Of a stretch of DNA of 64,000 nt, positions 14,801 through 28,570 are shown piece by piece. Position 1 is the first letter of the stretch. Each line of letters opens with the position of its first letter. A program made the translations under genes and the position numbers. The notes under the pieces are model-generated. The model was given only the letters and a program-made list of their open reading frames with translations. It was not told the DNA's origin and did no database searches. Source of the DNA: Theocolax elegans (taxonomy: Eukaryota; Arthropoda; Insecta; Hymenoptera; Cerocephalidae); assembly GCA_026168455.1 (NCBI GenBank), contig CM047426.1, positions 80,813,986 through 80,877,985 of the forward strand, written 5' to 3'.

Positions 14801-17800
14801 AAAAGTCATCGGTCACCAAATATGTGTCAATTATAGGTACACACATATCATAATTTCGCGAGTCATTCCAATCGGTTGAATAATGAATGATAACTCGCCT
14901 TGAGAATTGTTCCTATGTATAAAGGTATCTTAGAAAACCGGCGTGTATACGAAAAGGAGGACTCGTTCGATGACCGGCGATGCTCGTGGTGGCTATTATA
15001 TTCCGTGTATGTAAAGACGACACGGCGTGCAAAAAGTCGATACTCGAACGCCCACCGTTATTAAAACTCCGTGGAAGTTTCTATTATACAAGTATTATAC
15101 CGTCAATGGAGTGCAATTGTTAAATAAATTTTTTTATAAAACGATAGAGATATACAAAAATTTTCCTCTCTTTCAGTACAACGGCATTTGACGACATTTT
15201 TTATGAATTTTAATCCTCTGGTTTTTATCGAACATCGAATTCCTTTGCATTTATTATATTTATTTAATATACTATTTAATTTATGAAGTAACAAAATTAA
15301 ACGAACGTAAAACTAGGATTTTTTATTTACACTATTTTTACTATTTTGTAGATAAAATATTTAAATAAATAATTATAAGTAAATCAGATATTTTCGTGTA
15401 ATTGTTAAATTTACAAAAATCGTTATTTGCAATTGTTAATCGAGACCGCATTGAAATGCTTCGTGTAATCTGCATACATATATGGTTTATATATAAACCC
15501 TCACATTGCAGGGTGTTCTTAAAGTGATGAGGCTCGATAAGACATCAAATGTTTACCTCGCGATCTAAGTATAACAATAATTCTTGAAAACGATGTCACT
15601 CGTATACTAGTTGCTAGTTCAAAATAGTATTACAACTACTTTGAATTAGTTGTGTTAAATACACACACTCATGTATATCAATTTAATTCTTATTTATTGT
15701 TTTATATATTTCTAATTGATTTTTTGTTCGTTTAATATATATAATTATATACATGTAAATGAAAATATTTATTAACAAAAGAGGTAAGAAAATATAAACA
15801 TGTTGAAAAATAGAGGAAGCTTATAAAATTTTCTAATGTTCTGAAAGGTAAAGGTACTTATTCGAAGAAATGTGACATTATTTGCATATCGTTTATTATC
15901 AAAGTGATAATCAATACCATAGCAATAACGTATATACATATAACAACCTTCATTTAATTTACATATACACATATATAATATTATACCTTAAAAAATAGTT
16001 TTATATTAAATATTTTCATCTGTATATATTTTTATTTATATATATTCGCAAATTATATTAAAATTTGGTTATTTCGAACAAAACATACATAAATATTATT
16101 AGAAATAATTAAATACATTATTTTTTTATGTAATATCTTTGAGTTTATAATGCTTAAAGATTAAAAACATCTATACGTTAGCGTCCATGGATTCCGTATA
16201 ACTATTATATATCTGGTTATACAAAGGATTATCGACTTAAATGTATATTTTTAACTTAACTTAAGATAATAACCGACGACTTTGAAAAGTACTTAACATT
16301 GCAAAGTGATGTCAAATAATTTTGATCGGGTTAAAGTATTCATCAAATTTAACAAGATTAATTTAATATTGTTATTATCATTTCATATCTAATAATCGTT
16401 TTAAATTTATCGATTTATATATGAAATTATATATTCATTTAAATGTCAATGAGTTCTATCAAGATCTTAAAAAACCATAAAAATGATCATTTATTGTAAT
16501 TAAAAAGACATTTAACGTATAATAATTAAATTATACAAGTATTTAAACTAATATTTTGAATGTTACTGTATAATAGTTTTATTTTTCTACGAAATTATAA
16601 CACGCATAAATATTTAATGTGTTGCGATTATTGTGTAAAAATTTTAAGAAAAATTAAATAATTTGAGTTCATTAATATAGACATGAATTTTTTACTTTAC
16701 GATTTTTTTGATGTATTTTTAATTCTACGCAGTATATACACTAAGCCACAGTTGTTTTCGTGCTTTTAATTAAGTACAATACATTTTCAATTAATATTTC
16801 ATCTCATATTATTAATTGACATTAGATGGATAGAAAATTTGCGCTGTCTTAATTATCACACCAAAAATTTTCTTATCGATCTACAAAATAATGTTTGATG
16901 TACAGTGCCAATCACGTTAGAATGGCAGAATCTTACAAATCATTTTATTTATCTACGTACTGTTAATCTTCTTTTAAATGAAAGTCCAAATTAATGTGCT
17001 AGTAAATTAACAATTACTTAACAATTATTCTACACACCAGCTACGATATTCACAGAATATACATTTTACGCAGTTGAACATCAACAAATTTTACACCATA
17101 CATTTAATGGAAATAAGTGTGACCTTTATTTAAACCGTCTTGAAAAAAGAATCAACGACATCCCGAGTGTTTAAAATATAACAGATGCAAAGTCGCGGCG
17201 GCATTCAGTCTAGGAATGTGGAGCGACTTGAGTATAAGAACGCAAGTGGATCCCGACTATATGACGGGGTGATAGTCTGTAAATGCAAAATTCATCGTCT
17301 TCGATCCTCTACTGTTCTTAGTGTAGAGGCCTTCGTATATGGTAAATAACTTTTCAATTTACAACAGCCGCCTAGTTTGACTAGAGTTCTTTTACTTTCA
17401 AGCATTACATTTCGTTTATTTTACATTATAATTTTTCTTACATTTGCGCGGTTAAAGTTCCTTATCTCACAAAGAATTACAATAAAAAAAAGGTTTAATA
17501 CCTAGGTGTTTATTTACTTACATTTCAAAAGACTACTAAATTCAAGTATTTTGTTATAAATATAATTATTAATTTACCATTTTGAATTATATTTTTAGTA
17601 GAAAACTTATATATTCTTTTATAACATTTTTATTATTATGTGAAAATTATTCATGTTGTTATTGTGCTATACACTCAGAACAAAATTTCGATTACTAAAC
17701 AATTCTAGTTATTTTTACTCGACTTGAACATTAAATACTTAGAAAAACGTATACTTAACCAACATCTGATAGAAAAAACAAGAAAGGCAAACTAACCTTT

Positions 17801-20430
17801 AATAAAAGAGTTCCATCGCAATTTTGATCATAATTTTAGGACTTTTTACAAATATAAAATACATAATAATTGAATAAAATATAAATTACTTTCAAAAGCT
17901 CTCTTTCCAAATAAGCATGTGGTGCGGTATCTTAATCGTCCTGATCAAAACAAAAATAAAATCGCTCTGCGTACTGTCGATCGATAGTTTTTAGTAATAT
18001 AATCAAGTAAAAACTGCTTAAGTAAGCCGGGCTTTTGCAATTTTTTTACGTCTTACTAGAGTGTTCAAGTGAAAATTACTTGACTCCTTTGCAATTGTCA
18101 CTTTTTTCTCTGTGTATATTCAGCATTGAAATCACCGCGATGTTAATACTTAAATATCATCATATTGAAAAAGTGAGTTTCTGCACAAGTAGTCACTTAA
18201 TTTATAACAATATAAAAATATAAATAATTTTCTTTCACTTAATCAGAATTATGTATAATTATGAATTATTGATACCGTAAAAAACTTTTTCTACTTTTTT
18301 AAATTGAATAAATAATTAAGTTTTTAATCAATTTAGTTAAAATCAAGACAAATATAAATATTTCAAATTTTTTTTTTAAATTGTAAGTCTGATATTAACT
18401 CGTTTACACAAAATACTACAATTTGGTGTTAAATTATTATAGTTGAAAACATAATTAACTGAAAGCTTAAAAAATTTCATTACTACGTAAAGCTCATTTT
18501 ACACACACAATAGTGCAGAAAAAACTTACACGACCTTTGTCTTTGAAATTGCATGCAAATCCGGGAATATCGTACTAGAAAGATGCGCATCATAGATTTT
18601 TCGTGAGTGATATATATCGAAAGTGAACGATCGATGTCGTTGCACAAACCACCTGCGCGATGACGTCCATCTTTCCCAATTGCCTGAATATGCACCAAGG
18701 GTAAATTAGGATTTGGCGATTCATATTTTTTAGGCACGACCGCTACACGGGAGAGTCTTATATTTTTATTAATATCGTCTAGACACTCATTAAGCTTAAT
18801 ATTATAAAAAAGGTTGTATTGGAGCATTAGTATTTTGCGAATTAATCGATATTGAGCTTTTAAATAATCGATCTTAACTAGAGTCTAATTATGTCTAATA
18901 TGATTTCAAATGTAATAGTCTAAAATGTTCAAGTGCATGATTAAAAATAATTTGAAAAATTCGATTTTTCTTTAAATTAAAAGTATAAATTATCACTTTT
19001 TCCGCAAATTCATAATATATTCGGAAATTATGTATCAAACAATACATATTACATAATTTAGTTGAAGTCGTTTAGACGCTATTTTTATACATATATCATG
19101 TGCCCTAGATAGTAGATCTATGTTTTTAATCTGGGTATTTTCCACGTCTTTTTAACATCGTTACACGACTAGCTGCGACTAAAAATTATTCTTTAGTAAA
19201 AGATTACAAATTTCACAAATTTAAAGTGAAAAATCAGTCATTAGAAATTAACAAATTATATTACCCAATAAATAAACTAAGTATATTGTATCAAAATGAA
19301 ATCATAATTATTTTAGAAAAATTAAATTTCAAAAATTTATAGAAATATAAATTATTCAACTTCAAAGTAAACTTACGATATATCTTTAATTTTCCGGTTA
19401 TTTCTACTCCAAGTGACTTGAATTTTGTAATTTAATCTAACTTAGCGGTAATAATCTATTTTATATAAAAACTCATAGATACTTTTATTTTTTAAAATTC
19501 GTTATAAATAATTTAGTAATAAACTATTTAGGTTATTTAAACGAGGTTTCTAATTTATAGATATTTTATTATTTTTATAATCTAGATAACAAACGCACGA
19601 ATAAGTTAATTAAAATAAACTCTCGTATTATTAAACATATTAAACGTTATTTGAATAAATGATAGGACGAAAGTTTTTAATTGCAAATATTTAGTTTAAT
19701 TGTTGAAAATTTATTTCATTTCGTTAAGTTCTACGTATTTTATATGTTTCATAAAATATCTACTATATTTAACTATTAATAAATGTTATTATTCTTGCTC
19801 TACCTACTGTTACTTTAGACTTATGTACTGCGTAAAATAACAATTACATGTATTTATTCCATGCCTAAATTCCACTTCTATACTCGTATACCGTTTCTCT
19901 ATAGTATCATGGCTAATAAAATATGTATACATAGAAATAATGCCCATGTATATATAGACTGCGTATGCGCTTTAAATACAATCGCATACGTATAATTTAC
20001 ATATCACATCCCGACATATGTATAAACATTTTTCACCGAGAAAAATCTGTAATGTACGTATTTCCTGGGTCGTATATAGAGATTCATAAAACAGGCGTCT
20101 GTCGACAAAGAACCATCACCTTAAAGGGATTAAATACAACACAAATGTCAAATATTATAGTTTAATAAAAATCGAATGAAACTTTAAGCCAATCAGTAAA
20201 ATATTATTTCATAGACACAACACGATTTCAAAAGTATATATGTACAAATATAAGCGAAAAACTCGTTCAAGTCCTCGGAACATACGGTTCACTCAACACT
20301 TATTTCAATTATCGCACATTTGTTGCACTTATATACGTATATGTAAGTCTGTGTCAACGGGATCGAGCTGGAGGTATAGGCATGGGGTAGAGAGGTATAT
20401 TATATATATATATGTAGATATGTAGACATA
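11801..20430. other. Gene-free AT-rich DNA with scattered GC-richer islands
   Basis: No convincing coding gene. GC-richer patches lie at about 14150-14450, 14930-15080, 17170-17340 and 18540-18760. The longest frame (18483-18827, minus, 114 codons) has mixed composition but no recognised motif or splice context, so it is not called. The remainder is AT-rich with homopolymer runs. Confidence 0.5.
14150..14450. promoter_or_regulatory. GC-richer island with TATA-like element
   Basis: The island stands out from AT-rich flanks. It includes CTTATATACC near 14240 and a CAGCTG-containing segment around 14389. Enhancer or promoter function is inferred only from composition and motifs. Confidence 0.25.
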
Positions 20431-20439
20431 TATATAGCC

Positions 20440-20706
20440 ACACTAATATTCGTCCACTGAGTCTGTAGCACCACTGCCGGCGCTACGATGGCCGCTCGAG
20501 GCTTTATATACCTGGAAGGCCCCACGTGGTCGGCGCTAATCCAACGACCAATAGCGTTTAAGCGCAATCCGATCCGCTACCCTTCGAGACACGTGTATTC
20601 TTTAAACAAGGGCTCCTAAGATTTTTTTCTTTTTTACTCGATTTCGCGGTTGTTCTTTAGCTGTTGGTTTCAATTTCTTTTTTTTCTTTCATTTGAACAA
20701 GTAAGT
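20440..20706 (+). promoter_or_regulatory. Candidate TATA promoter and non-coding first exon
   Basis: A GC-rich island contains TTTATATA at about 20502-20510, CCAAT at 20548-20552 and two CACGTG E-boxes (20523-20528 and 20590-20595). A pyrimidine-rich stretch follows and then a consensus donor, CAA|GTAAGT, at 20701-20706. Initiation 25-35 bp after the TATA box would give a first exon of about 170 bp. No coding frame begins in it, so it would be a 5' UTR exon or a non-coding RNA. Promoter function is inferred. Confidence 0.35.
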
Positions 20707-21179
20707 TTTAAATTAGATAAATATTCCCTTTTAGTTGATTGTTTTATTAAAATATCGATTTACTCTTATTAAAGTTACTTACGTTTTGTAACATAAATAA
20801 GAAAATACCTTTTTGTAAATATGTTTTAAACGTATTATAGTTATGTACGATAATTAATGTAAAATTAAGATTATTTTTGTATTTAAATCATGAATGATAA
20901 ATGATAATTACTGGTATGATTCTATGGCTGTATGCATATCTTCCGTTGAAAAGAAATTTGTATTGGGAAAGCTCGTACCATTTACACATGCTCACAATTC
21001 TTTTTTAAAATAATAATATATACCAATGCCAACTTAGTACGAATGTATTTATATCATAATTAAAATTGTAGTATTTCTCATCATCTTATAGCAAAACGCA
21101 TCATTGATAATCTTATGGATAAATACGATCAATCAAAATTATCAAGATACACGTCATGATATTTCATCGAATTGCATAA

Positions 21180-21415
21180 ATGGCGACGGTAGTGTATGTA
21201 TAGTTACGTAACTATCCGTTAGCGCATGTCTGCCTTGAGCCCGCGGTGTTTAATGATATTGTGAAGAGGTGAATCCTTAAAAGCGACGGGCGCGGCGCCG
21301 CGAAGGCAATTACCTCCTTCTGTAAATAGTGGGATTCGGCATTAGAACGACCCAATTAGCAATGGCTCCCGTTTTCGATCATTCCTCTTCTCCATTATGC
21401 ATACCTTACAAGGCT
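21180..21415. promoter_or_regulatory. GC-rich island with 16-bp TTACGTAA palindrome and homeodomain-type cores
   Basis: ATAGTTACGTAACTAT (21200-21215) is a perfect palindrome around TTACGTAA, the PAR-bZIP consensus (Pdp1/vrille class). Homeodomain-type AATTA cores flanked by GC follow (GGCAATTACC and CCAATTAGC). CpGs are dense at 21280-21305. Enhancer-like by content; no coding frame. Confidence 0.35.
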
Positions 21416-21899
21416 TTTTATTTTTGAGTCATGTTTATCGGATATTTCTCTTTCATAATTTTGGTTTGGTTTTTTTTCAATTGGTATCAACTATTAATCT
21501 GGATTTTGATACAATGATTTAATGAAAATATCGGTATTGGATTTAAAATTTAAGTTTACAGTATTTACATACTTATTACAAATAAGTGATATTATACAAT
21601 AATTATTTTTATGTTGATGTTCGCATTTTTCATTATAACAAATAAAAAAAGCTTTACGTTCTTGCCCTTAAGTTAAAATATTTATATCTAAAAAAACGCG
21701 CCTAGTTTTAGATATTAATGACTCTCTGAAGTTGATCACTATTTGCACAGTAACTGAGAAACAAATTATTTAATAAGTCTCTGGAAATCATTAACACTTA
21801 GATCTAGGCGTGTTTTTAAGTATAAATCTTTAGACTTATATTATTTAAATAATATTGTAATAGATTTGAATAGTTCATTTTTTAAGTGGATTTCATTTC

Positions 21900-21900
<1 letters not shown>

Positions 21901-21924
<24 letters not shown>
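21901..21924. repeat. Poly(T) tract
   Basis: An interrupted TTC/T run followed by an uninterrupted T run in AT-rich DNA. Confidence 0.8.
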
Positions 21925-21930
<6 letters not shown>

Positions 21931-22239
21931 AATTTCTTCTTTATTATGCGATTTGGTTCTCTGAAAACTTTTTAATCTGCATTTAACTTACTTTTATGTA
22001 AATTAAGTTACACGCGATCACATTTAATTGCGATTCTTTTATAATCATAAAACAATCGAAATATAATAATGATTTTTATTGTTAACGCGCGTATTAAAAT
22101 AAATAAACCAAATCGATGTCATAAAAATAAAAACTGAAATTAATTAATTATTAATCGCGCTTCCCCGCGTATCTAATCCTTACATCATTTCAACCCCCTC
22201 AATCAAACGCATCCAATTCTCACCAAATCCGATTCCGCC

Positions 22240-22640
22240 CGAAAAGGGGTAAATAATCGTTAACCCTCGGTAACAAAAAAATGAAGAATGGAAAAACGAT
22301 AAGTACAACGAAGGGTAGCAAAGTGAACAGAGAAAAAGAGAGACAGAGAGAGAACGAGAGACGTTAGTCTGGTAGACGGTAGTTCGAATCTAATAAGGGT
22401 GGAATGCGAGCGTCGTAACGGGGTGTTGCCTTCACTAACCACTCCCTCCACCTCGAGAGAGACAGGGTAACACTAGCCGAGTAAGCTCTTGGGCGACACT
22501 TGCTAGGATTCGGCTTATATAGCTTCGTTCTCTGACCGAGGCTTCCCCCATCGATGTGTCTGGACCTACCCGCGTTTTCTTCACTGACGACCCAACTATA
22601 TGTCTTACTACTTATAACTAATATGCTTGGTTCCTTTTTT
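22240..22640 (+). promoter_or_regulatory. GC-rich island with TATA element at its downstream edge
   Basis: A CpG-bearing segment includes an imperfect AGAGAG tract near 22329-22360 and ends with GGCTTATATAGCTTCG (about 22511-22526), a good TATA match placed as if for plus-strand initiation near 22545. No ORF follows. Function is inferred. Confidence 0.3.
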
Positions 22641-22702
22641 TTCTTTCGCTTGACTTTTCCGTTAACCGACGTTAAACATGGTTTTAGCCGTTGACATAAT
22701 TT

Positions 22703-22707
<5 letters not shown>

Positions 22708-22750
<43 letters not shown>
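22708..22750. repeat. (TA)n microsatellite
   Basis: More than 20 TA/AT units in a row. Confidence 0.9.
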
Positions 22751-22757
<7 letters not shown>

Positions 22758-22881
22758 AATCTGCAGAAGGAATGTCATTGTAATGTTAAATTATAAAAAG
22801 TTAGAAAAACAGAACATAAGAATTTTCTTGGAATTCTTTCATGTGTGCATTTATCATTTACTTTTATTTGTTGTTTTTTGA

Positions 22882-24600
22882 AATTTAAATTCAATTGCTA
22901 AAATTTGCAATGTTTCAGATATAAATAAGTTACCTCATTAATTATTCTAGTGTATATTTAAATTGTAATTAAGGAAACAATATTTTCAAAATAATAAATT
23001 ATGAATTAAATTACAAAATTATGTACATTTAAACTTTGACTGTTACCAGAATACATATCAAACGTTCTATAATGATCTTATCGATGAATCCTTTAAATAA
23101 ACAAATAATATAAAAAGAATTTTATATGTCACCTGAAGTTTACTGCATAACCTAGTTATTACAAAATAATTAATTATTTTCCAGTAAAATTGAAAAAACG
23201 TTATTTAACATTATATTTCTAATAAATTCATGAACAAACGCTAAGTTATAAATAAATTATACATATGTATATGTGTGTGCTCAAAGTAAATTTATTAAAT
23301 AAATAATATGGGATGCATATAGCTTAAGAATTAAAATAATTTTTGTCGTAACAACAAATAATAATAAAAATATATTTGATAAATACATATTTATTCATAT
23401 ATAATTACATGACTCGTGTAATTTATACAATATTCACAGATTAATAACAATAAAAAAAATCGATAACTGTACAAACGATTATATAATATCTATACGAGGA
23501 AAATATAGGTGTTTACACAAGGCATACATTTGCTACTAGGTGACTATTTATTAATAGAAGAAAATATGAAAGAGAAAAAGAAAACGAAAAGGAGCACTGG
23601 TATAAGCATTACCTACAAAATAATTATGTCAATATTGTCTCTTGCGATACACTCATTCACTGGTAATCTTCTGGCCGTTGTTATATATCCGTCGGTTATA
23701 TAGGTAACCACCTTAAGTTTATGTCATATTTCATATCGCAAATGTACAATGAAATAAGACAGAAACATAAGAAGGCTTGCCTATTTTGTATATATATTTT
23801 TCAATGATGCCAAGTAGTAGTTGATGCTGATGTTGGATCTCTTAAGACAAGTTTCCTTCTTCTTTTCTTGTAGATTTATATATTTACAGATTATTGACAT
23901 TTTATAACCATAATTATCTATACATCATATGTAATTATAATCGAATGGTTATTTATATTTAACAAGTATTATTGAGTCGCCCTTTGCTATAAAATTTACG
24001 CTCATTAGACAATTTTATATTGATATCTATTACAATTTATTCTTATAAAAATTTTGTTTTTAAAGTAATAGTGAATATTGGTAGTACAAAAAAGTAATCG
24101 TTTGGTATTACATAAAATAAAGTAAATGTGTAGAGTAATTGCAGTATTACATTAATATAATTAAAATATTTTATACATTCACTATTTGATATTTTAATAG
24201 TTATTTATGTGCATCACATTTACTGTTCGTAATGTCATTTTACATTATTACATATTACAGTATTGTCTTTAACTTATTTTAACAATTGTATACTAGAAAG
24301 TCCTTAATAACAGTTTGCGTATATGTTTAAAGAAAAATTCATGCATCTACGAAAAAACTATATTCGTACATAGTAAGATGTAGATAATCTCCTTAAATAG
24401 CAATCTCGCAAATTAATTACATAATACATACGAAGTGACTAAATACGCTATATACAAACACACACATACACACACCCACACCCACACATAGACACAAGTA
24501 CATAAGTATACAATACGTATATTACGTGACTATAATTATAATATAATCCTGACATCGCAGAGTAATATATCGAGGGCTAATGGAAAAATCAAATCACCTG
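22882..24600. other. AT-rich gene-free stretch
   Basis: Nothing recognisable except a CA-rich simple repeat at about 24458-24495. Confidence 0.5.
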
Positions 24601-25189
24601 CCGATAATCGGTTAACCAAGTTATAACGAAGAAGACATCTGTCGAGGTCACGCTTGCAATAAAATATCACTACCTATATAAGTACGAGGGTTGGAAGGAA
24701 ATTCCTACGCCACTGTGCTTAGAGCGTCTTATGTAATACAGTGGGACACCGCGAAACCACGACGAGTATCTTAAAAATGTGTATTTGGAAAGCGAGAAGT
24801 ATCTTAATCTCAGATTTTCGTAGAATTTTATTTAATTTTTTACTTCAATTATGTTAATTATATTTTATAATTTTGTATCATCATTTTATTATATACTCAG
24901 CGAGACTACTAACAAAAGCGTAGTATCAAGGTATTATATATTTTTTCAATAAGAATACTTTTAATTAAAAATTAGAGAGTATTGATGATATTCTTAGCCT
25001 TTTGTTATAAAAACATTTTATCTATAGAATGAAAATTAGTAAAAAATAAATATTGCCCTTCTATATTGTTTAACGATAAGGAATAAAATCGAAATCTCGT
25101 CGTCGAAAAAATATAATAAAAATGATGCTACAGTTTCATTAGAACGAGGGATTAAATAACGAAGCAAACGCTGATAGTATTTTAGGTCC

Positions 25190-25420
25190 GATTTTCTGTT
25201 TAGCTGGCATTCCTCGTAGTGCTCGGTCGAAAAGAGCGAGGTGCATAAGAAGCCCCGGGGCTGCGCTAGGTAAACTGGATTAATCCCAACCACCCTCCGG
25301 GGAAGCCCCGTAGGACTCATTGGCGTGGATATAGCACCAAGTAGCCTAGATCATCGTAATTACATGATATATATACATACGAAGCTTCTTACGAGGGCAC
25401 TTAAAGCTACTGGGCCGCGA
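25190..25420. promoter_or_regulatory. GC-rich island with bicoid/Otd-type palindrome
   Basis: GGATTAATCC at 25277-25286 is a palindromic double K50-homeodomain site (TAATCC on both strands). GCCCCGGGGC at 25252-25261 is a second 10-bp palindrome, and GGGGAAGCCCCG follows near 25300. The short minus frame here shows no domain. Enhancer-like, function inferred. Confidence 0.3.
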
Positions 25421-26074
25421 GTTTGCAATTTTTCTTTTCTTTTTATTTTATGACCATCAATTTTTTTGTTTTCTAGTGGAAATCTTTTCTAGATATATTT
25501 TCTGGTTTTCTAGATATCGTTTTGGTTAAACAAAATATGTTCATGTGATTTAGAAGAATTGTGTTTATGTATGTAATAAATATAATAATATAATTTTAAT
25601 AGTTATAAATTAAAAATTTAACCGATTAATATTTACAAAAGATAATCAACAAGAATTAATAATAAACGATCTGATCGAAAGTTGATTACAGAGATGTCCT
25701 CTTTTCGTTTCCTGTCAGTCAATAAAGATTCTTCACGAAGCGATAAAATTGTTAAAATAGAAATTGTTATATTTGTCACACGATACTGAATATTTAATCG
25801 CTGATATATTGAAACAATGTAAACCATAATTGGACTACATAAAACTGAAGTTAAATCGTCAAACGTAATATTATATGATTATCGGAATTGAAAATAAATA
25901 TAATTGATGGGAAAAAATGTTTCTCAAAATTTTGCTTCATCTAATAAAATATCATGTTCTCAAATTAACCGATAATAATCAATCGGTAATTCGAAAGTTA
26001 TGTTAAACAATAAATAAATCAGTATAAATAGTCTATTTACCGCAAAATATCTATTACGTTATAAATTAAATAAA

Positions 26075-26400
26075 GTGCGGGAGTCTCGCCCATAGAGCGG
26101 AAATCGTTGAAGTATAAAGAACGTTATCTCCAAGTAGTAAAACTATACCTCTGGTCAGGCATCTGGTAGTGGGGTAAAACACCGCGCGCGCACGCTGCTA
26201 CAAGAAAAAAAAATAGTTAACAGTTGCGCCATCGGTAGGACGAGTGTATAAAGCCTTAAGAGTCTTGCTCCCTCAATAATGCAACTCGGTGTGTTTTATT
26301 TTACCTGCACTCGTTTCAGCTTGACGCCGCTCACTTTATCGACCTGCCTTGGTATTGCAGTTCACGAATCCATTGTGTTTATGTAAATGTTACGTATTGT
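26075..26400 (+). promoter_or_regulatory. GC-rich island with TATAAAG element
   Basis: A CpG-rich run (CACCGCGCGCGCACG near 26181) is followed by GTGTATAAAGCC at about 26246, suitable for plus-strand initiation near 26280. No ORF or clear splice donor follows. Function is inferred. Confidence 0.3.
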
Positions 26401-27159
26401 TGGTTTATTTTCTTTTACTTTTTTGTTCATTTACTTAACCTATCAAATATTATTCTTTACGCATGGGGAATGTTCTTCGCGGTTAAATTAAAAACATTAT
26501 TTTACAAGTTATCTTAACAGTGAGAATTGCAAAAAAATAAGTAACGTGCAGAATTGCAGAATATGTAAATGTATAAAGACGCGTGTTTAACTTGACTATG
26601 ATAATAATTTTGGAAACTACATCAGATAGTCCTTTAAAGTGGAATAATGTGTGAGAGCGTAGAACGCATATGTCGCGAAGAATATAAAGTGCATTTTATT
26701 CTTTTACGTTAAAGTTATTGAAATTTGACTGACAATTGGTTCAATTATGAATAAATAATTGTTGTATCTGTTATTAAAAATTAGTAGTTAGTAAATAATT
26801 TAAATAAATATAAATACATAATATTTACGCTCTATTCAACAAGATTTTTCTCTAGAATAATATTAAGATTAAATATTAATGTACCATACTGATGCTAATA
26901 TATCGCGATATGCAGATTATTAAATCACTAAAAGGCAAACTTTCAAAAAAAGCAATAGTAACATTAACAACCTGAACTACCTATAGAATAAATTCTTCGT
27001 AATTCGTGCTTCCCAACAAAAATAATTGCCATATACCAAAAAAAAAAGTCGACTCTACTACATTACCCTATTAAATCGCCGATCCTCGAAAAATGAAAAA
27101 AAAAGAAAAGTAAAGCTTATATAGAAATATTTGTATATAAATTGAGTAAAGAAAATCGA

Positions 27160-27390
27160 GGTATGCTCCCGGGCATGGTAACTACGAGACTGAAACCGTT
27201 GCGCGCTTCTATACTGCGACTCTGAACGGCGCGTACCAGTGACGTCACTCCCTCCCTCTCCGTGCTTACGTGACGTCAGAGGGTAACACGCCTGCGCCGG
27301 GTTAGTGAACCCGAGTACATATAGCAATGCGTCCTTCTCCCTCCCTCGCAAAAGGTTATCGACTTTCTGCACGAAGCGCAACGTCGTTTC
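27160..27390 (+). promoter_or_regulatory. GC-rich island with two TGACGTCA (CRE/ATF) sites
   Basis: Perfect CREB/ATF palindromes TGACGTCA lie at 27240-27247 and 27271-27278. A GGGTTAGTGAACCC inverted repeat follows near 27299, then a weak TATA-like ACATATAGC near 27315. The overlapping 107-codon minus frame and the plus frame at 27327 lack domains and are treated as chance. Confidence 0.35.
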
Positions 27391-28020
27391 CTTACTTATC
27401 TCACCCCTTTTATTTTTATATACCTATGTGTATATATTTATACAGTTTCAATAGTACATTAGATTTTCAGCAAATTAAAGTGAGGATTTTCGTTTATCAG
27501 AAAGATGAATAAAAATGGATTGATATGTTATTTTTAGTATAGAGGTGGTATGGATATAATATGATTGATTTATTTATTGGATTGATTGTATATATAGATT
27601 GCAATATAGTATGGTTTGTCTTTCATTTATAGAGATTTTAATAAAAATAATGTATAACTTACAATTTCTTTAAATTAATAATAAATAAAAAATCTAATAA
27701 ATAAAATAATACAAATATATCTTATTATCTGAAAAAACTTTTACAATGTTTTTTTTACATTTAATATAACATATAATACATCTATAAATAACACGTAAAG
27801 AAAAGATTGCGGGTATACTCTTATACCACTAACTCTTATAAAAATAGTTATGATTGTATACTAATCGATTGGTTAGATAAGTATGTTTGAAATCTATATT
27901 TGTTATACATAACCGAATAAGTATATTATTTTTAGTAATTCGTGTACTCTCTCTCTCTCCCTTTCTTTTCCGCCTCTAGTATTTATTTTCGAACTTTCGT
28001 CCGTAGTAGAATTTTAAATA

Positions 28021-28570
28021 TGAAAAATGGGCTTGAAGTTAAGAAATGGCCAGTGAAACTGGTCAGGTTCTATCTCAAAATGAAACGCTTTTTCACACCT
28101 TTCTTGACCATTTCTTAGATGGACATAACCTTCATCAAATATGAAACAACTTTTTGGGTAATCCTGTAAAGAAAACTTAAAGCGTGTTGTGAAATTTGAT
28201 CGGTTTTACCATTTGTAATAGATACAGACGATTGTTTACGCTATATAAATAGTACTTTTAAAGATATTTCGACGTTTATCATTTTTGTCTCAAATTGAGC
28301 CAAATCATTTTTAGGAGCTTGTTCATGGCTATTATACCTAGCTAAAATGGCCAATTTTTCTTAGTCTACTTAAAATTCCAAAAGCATTTTTGATGGTCAG
28401 AAAAGGCTTATAAATTGGAATGAAAACTATGAAATGGGCAAAAAAGGTTCGAAAAAGCGTTTCATTCCTGTACACGACCTGACCAAGCTTCCTAGTTAGT
28501 TTATAGATTGACATGAGAACGCTACTCAGTAAATGGCTAAAAATTTTTGTTGATTCCACCAGGGCGTAAG
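28021..28570. repeat. Imperfect inverted-repeat element
   Basis: The left arm (about 28047-28140) and right arm (about 28395-28500) are inverted, diverged copies. ATGAAACGCTTTTTC on the left matches GAAAAAGCGTTTCAT on the right, with CTGGTCAGG against CCTGACCAAG and TGACCATTTC against GAAATGGGCA. No clear ends or target duplication. Probably an old MITE. Confidence 0.5.

Noticed and set aside
18483..18827. 114-codon minus-strand frame, the longest outside the recognised elements
   Set aside because: No recognisable motif, no promoter or splice context, and ordinary composition for a chance frame; it might be an old element fragment but cannot be supported.
22383..22395. AGTTCGAATCT resembling a tRNA B box
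   Set aside because: No A box or cloverleaf arms around it.
27058..27381. 107-codon minus frame across a GC island
   Set aside because: Composition follows the CpG-rich island; no motif and it runs into AT-rich sequence.
28545..28565. CCACCAGGGCG resembling a CTCF core
   Set aside because: Only part of the consensus matches and it lies at the edge of an inverted repeat; a similar ACCAGGGG near 58308 is weaker still.
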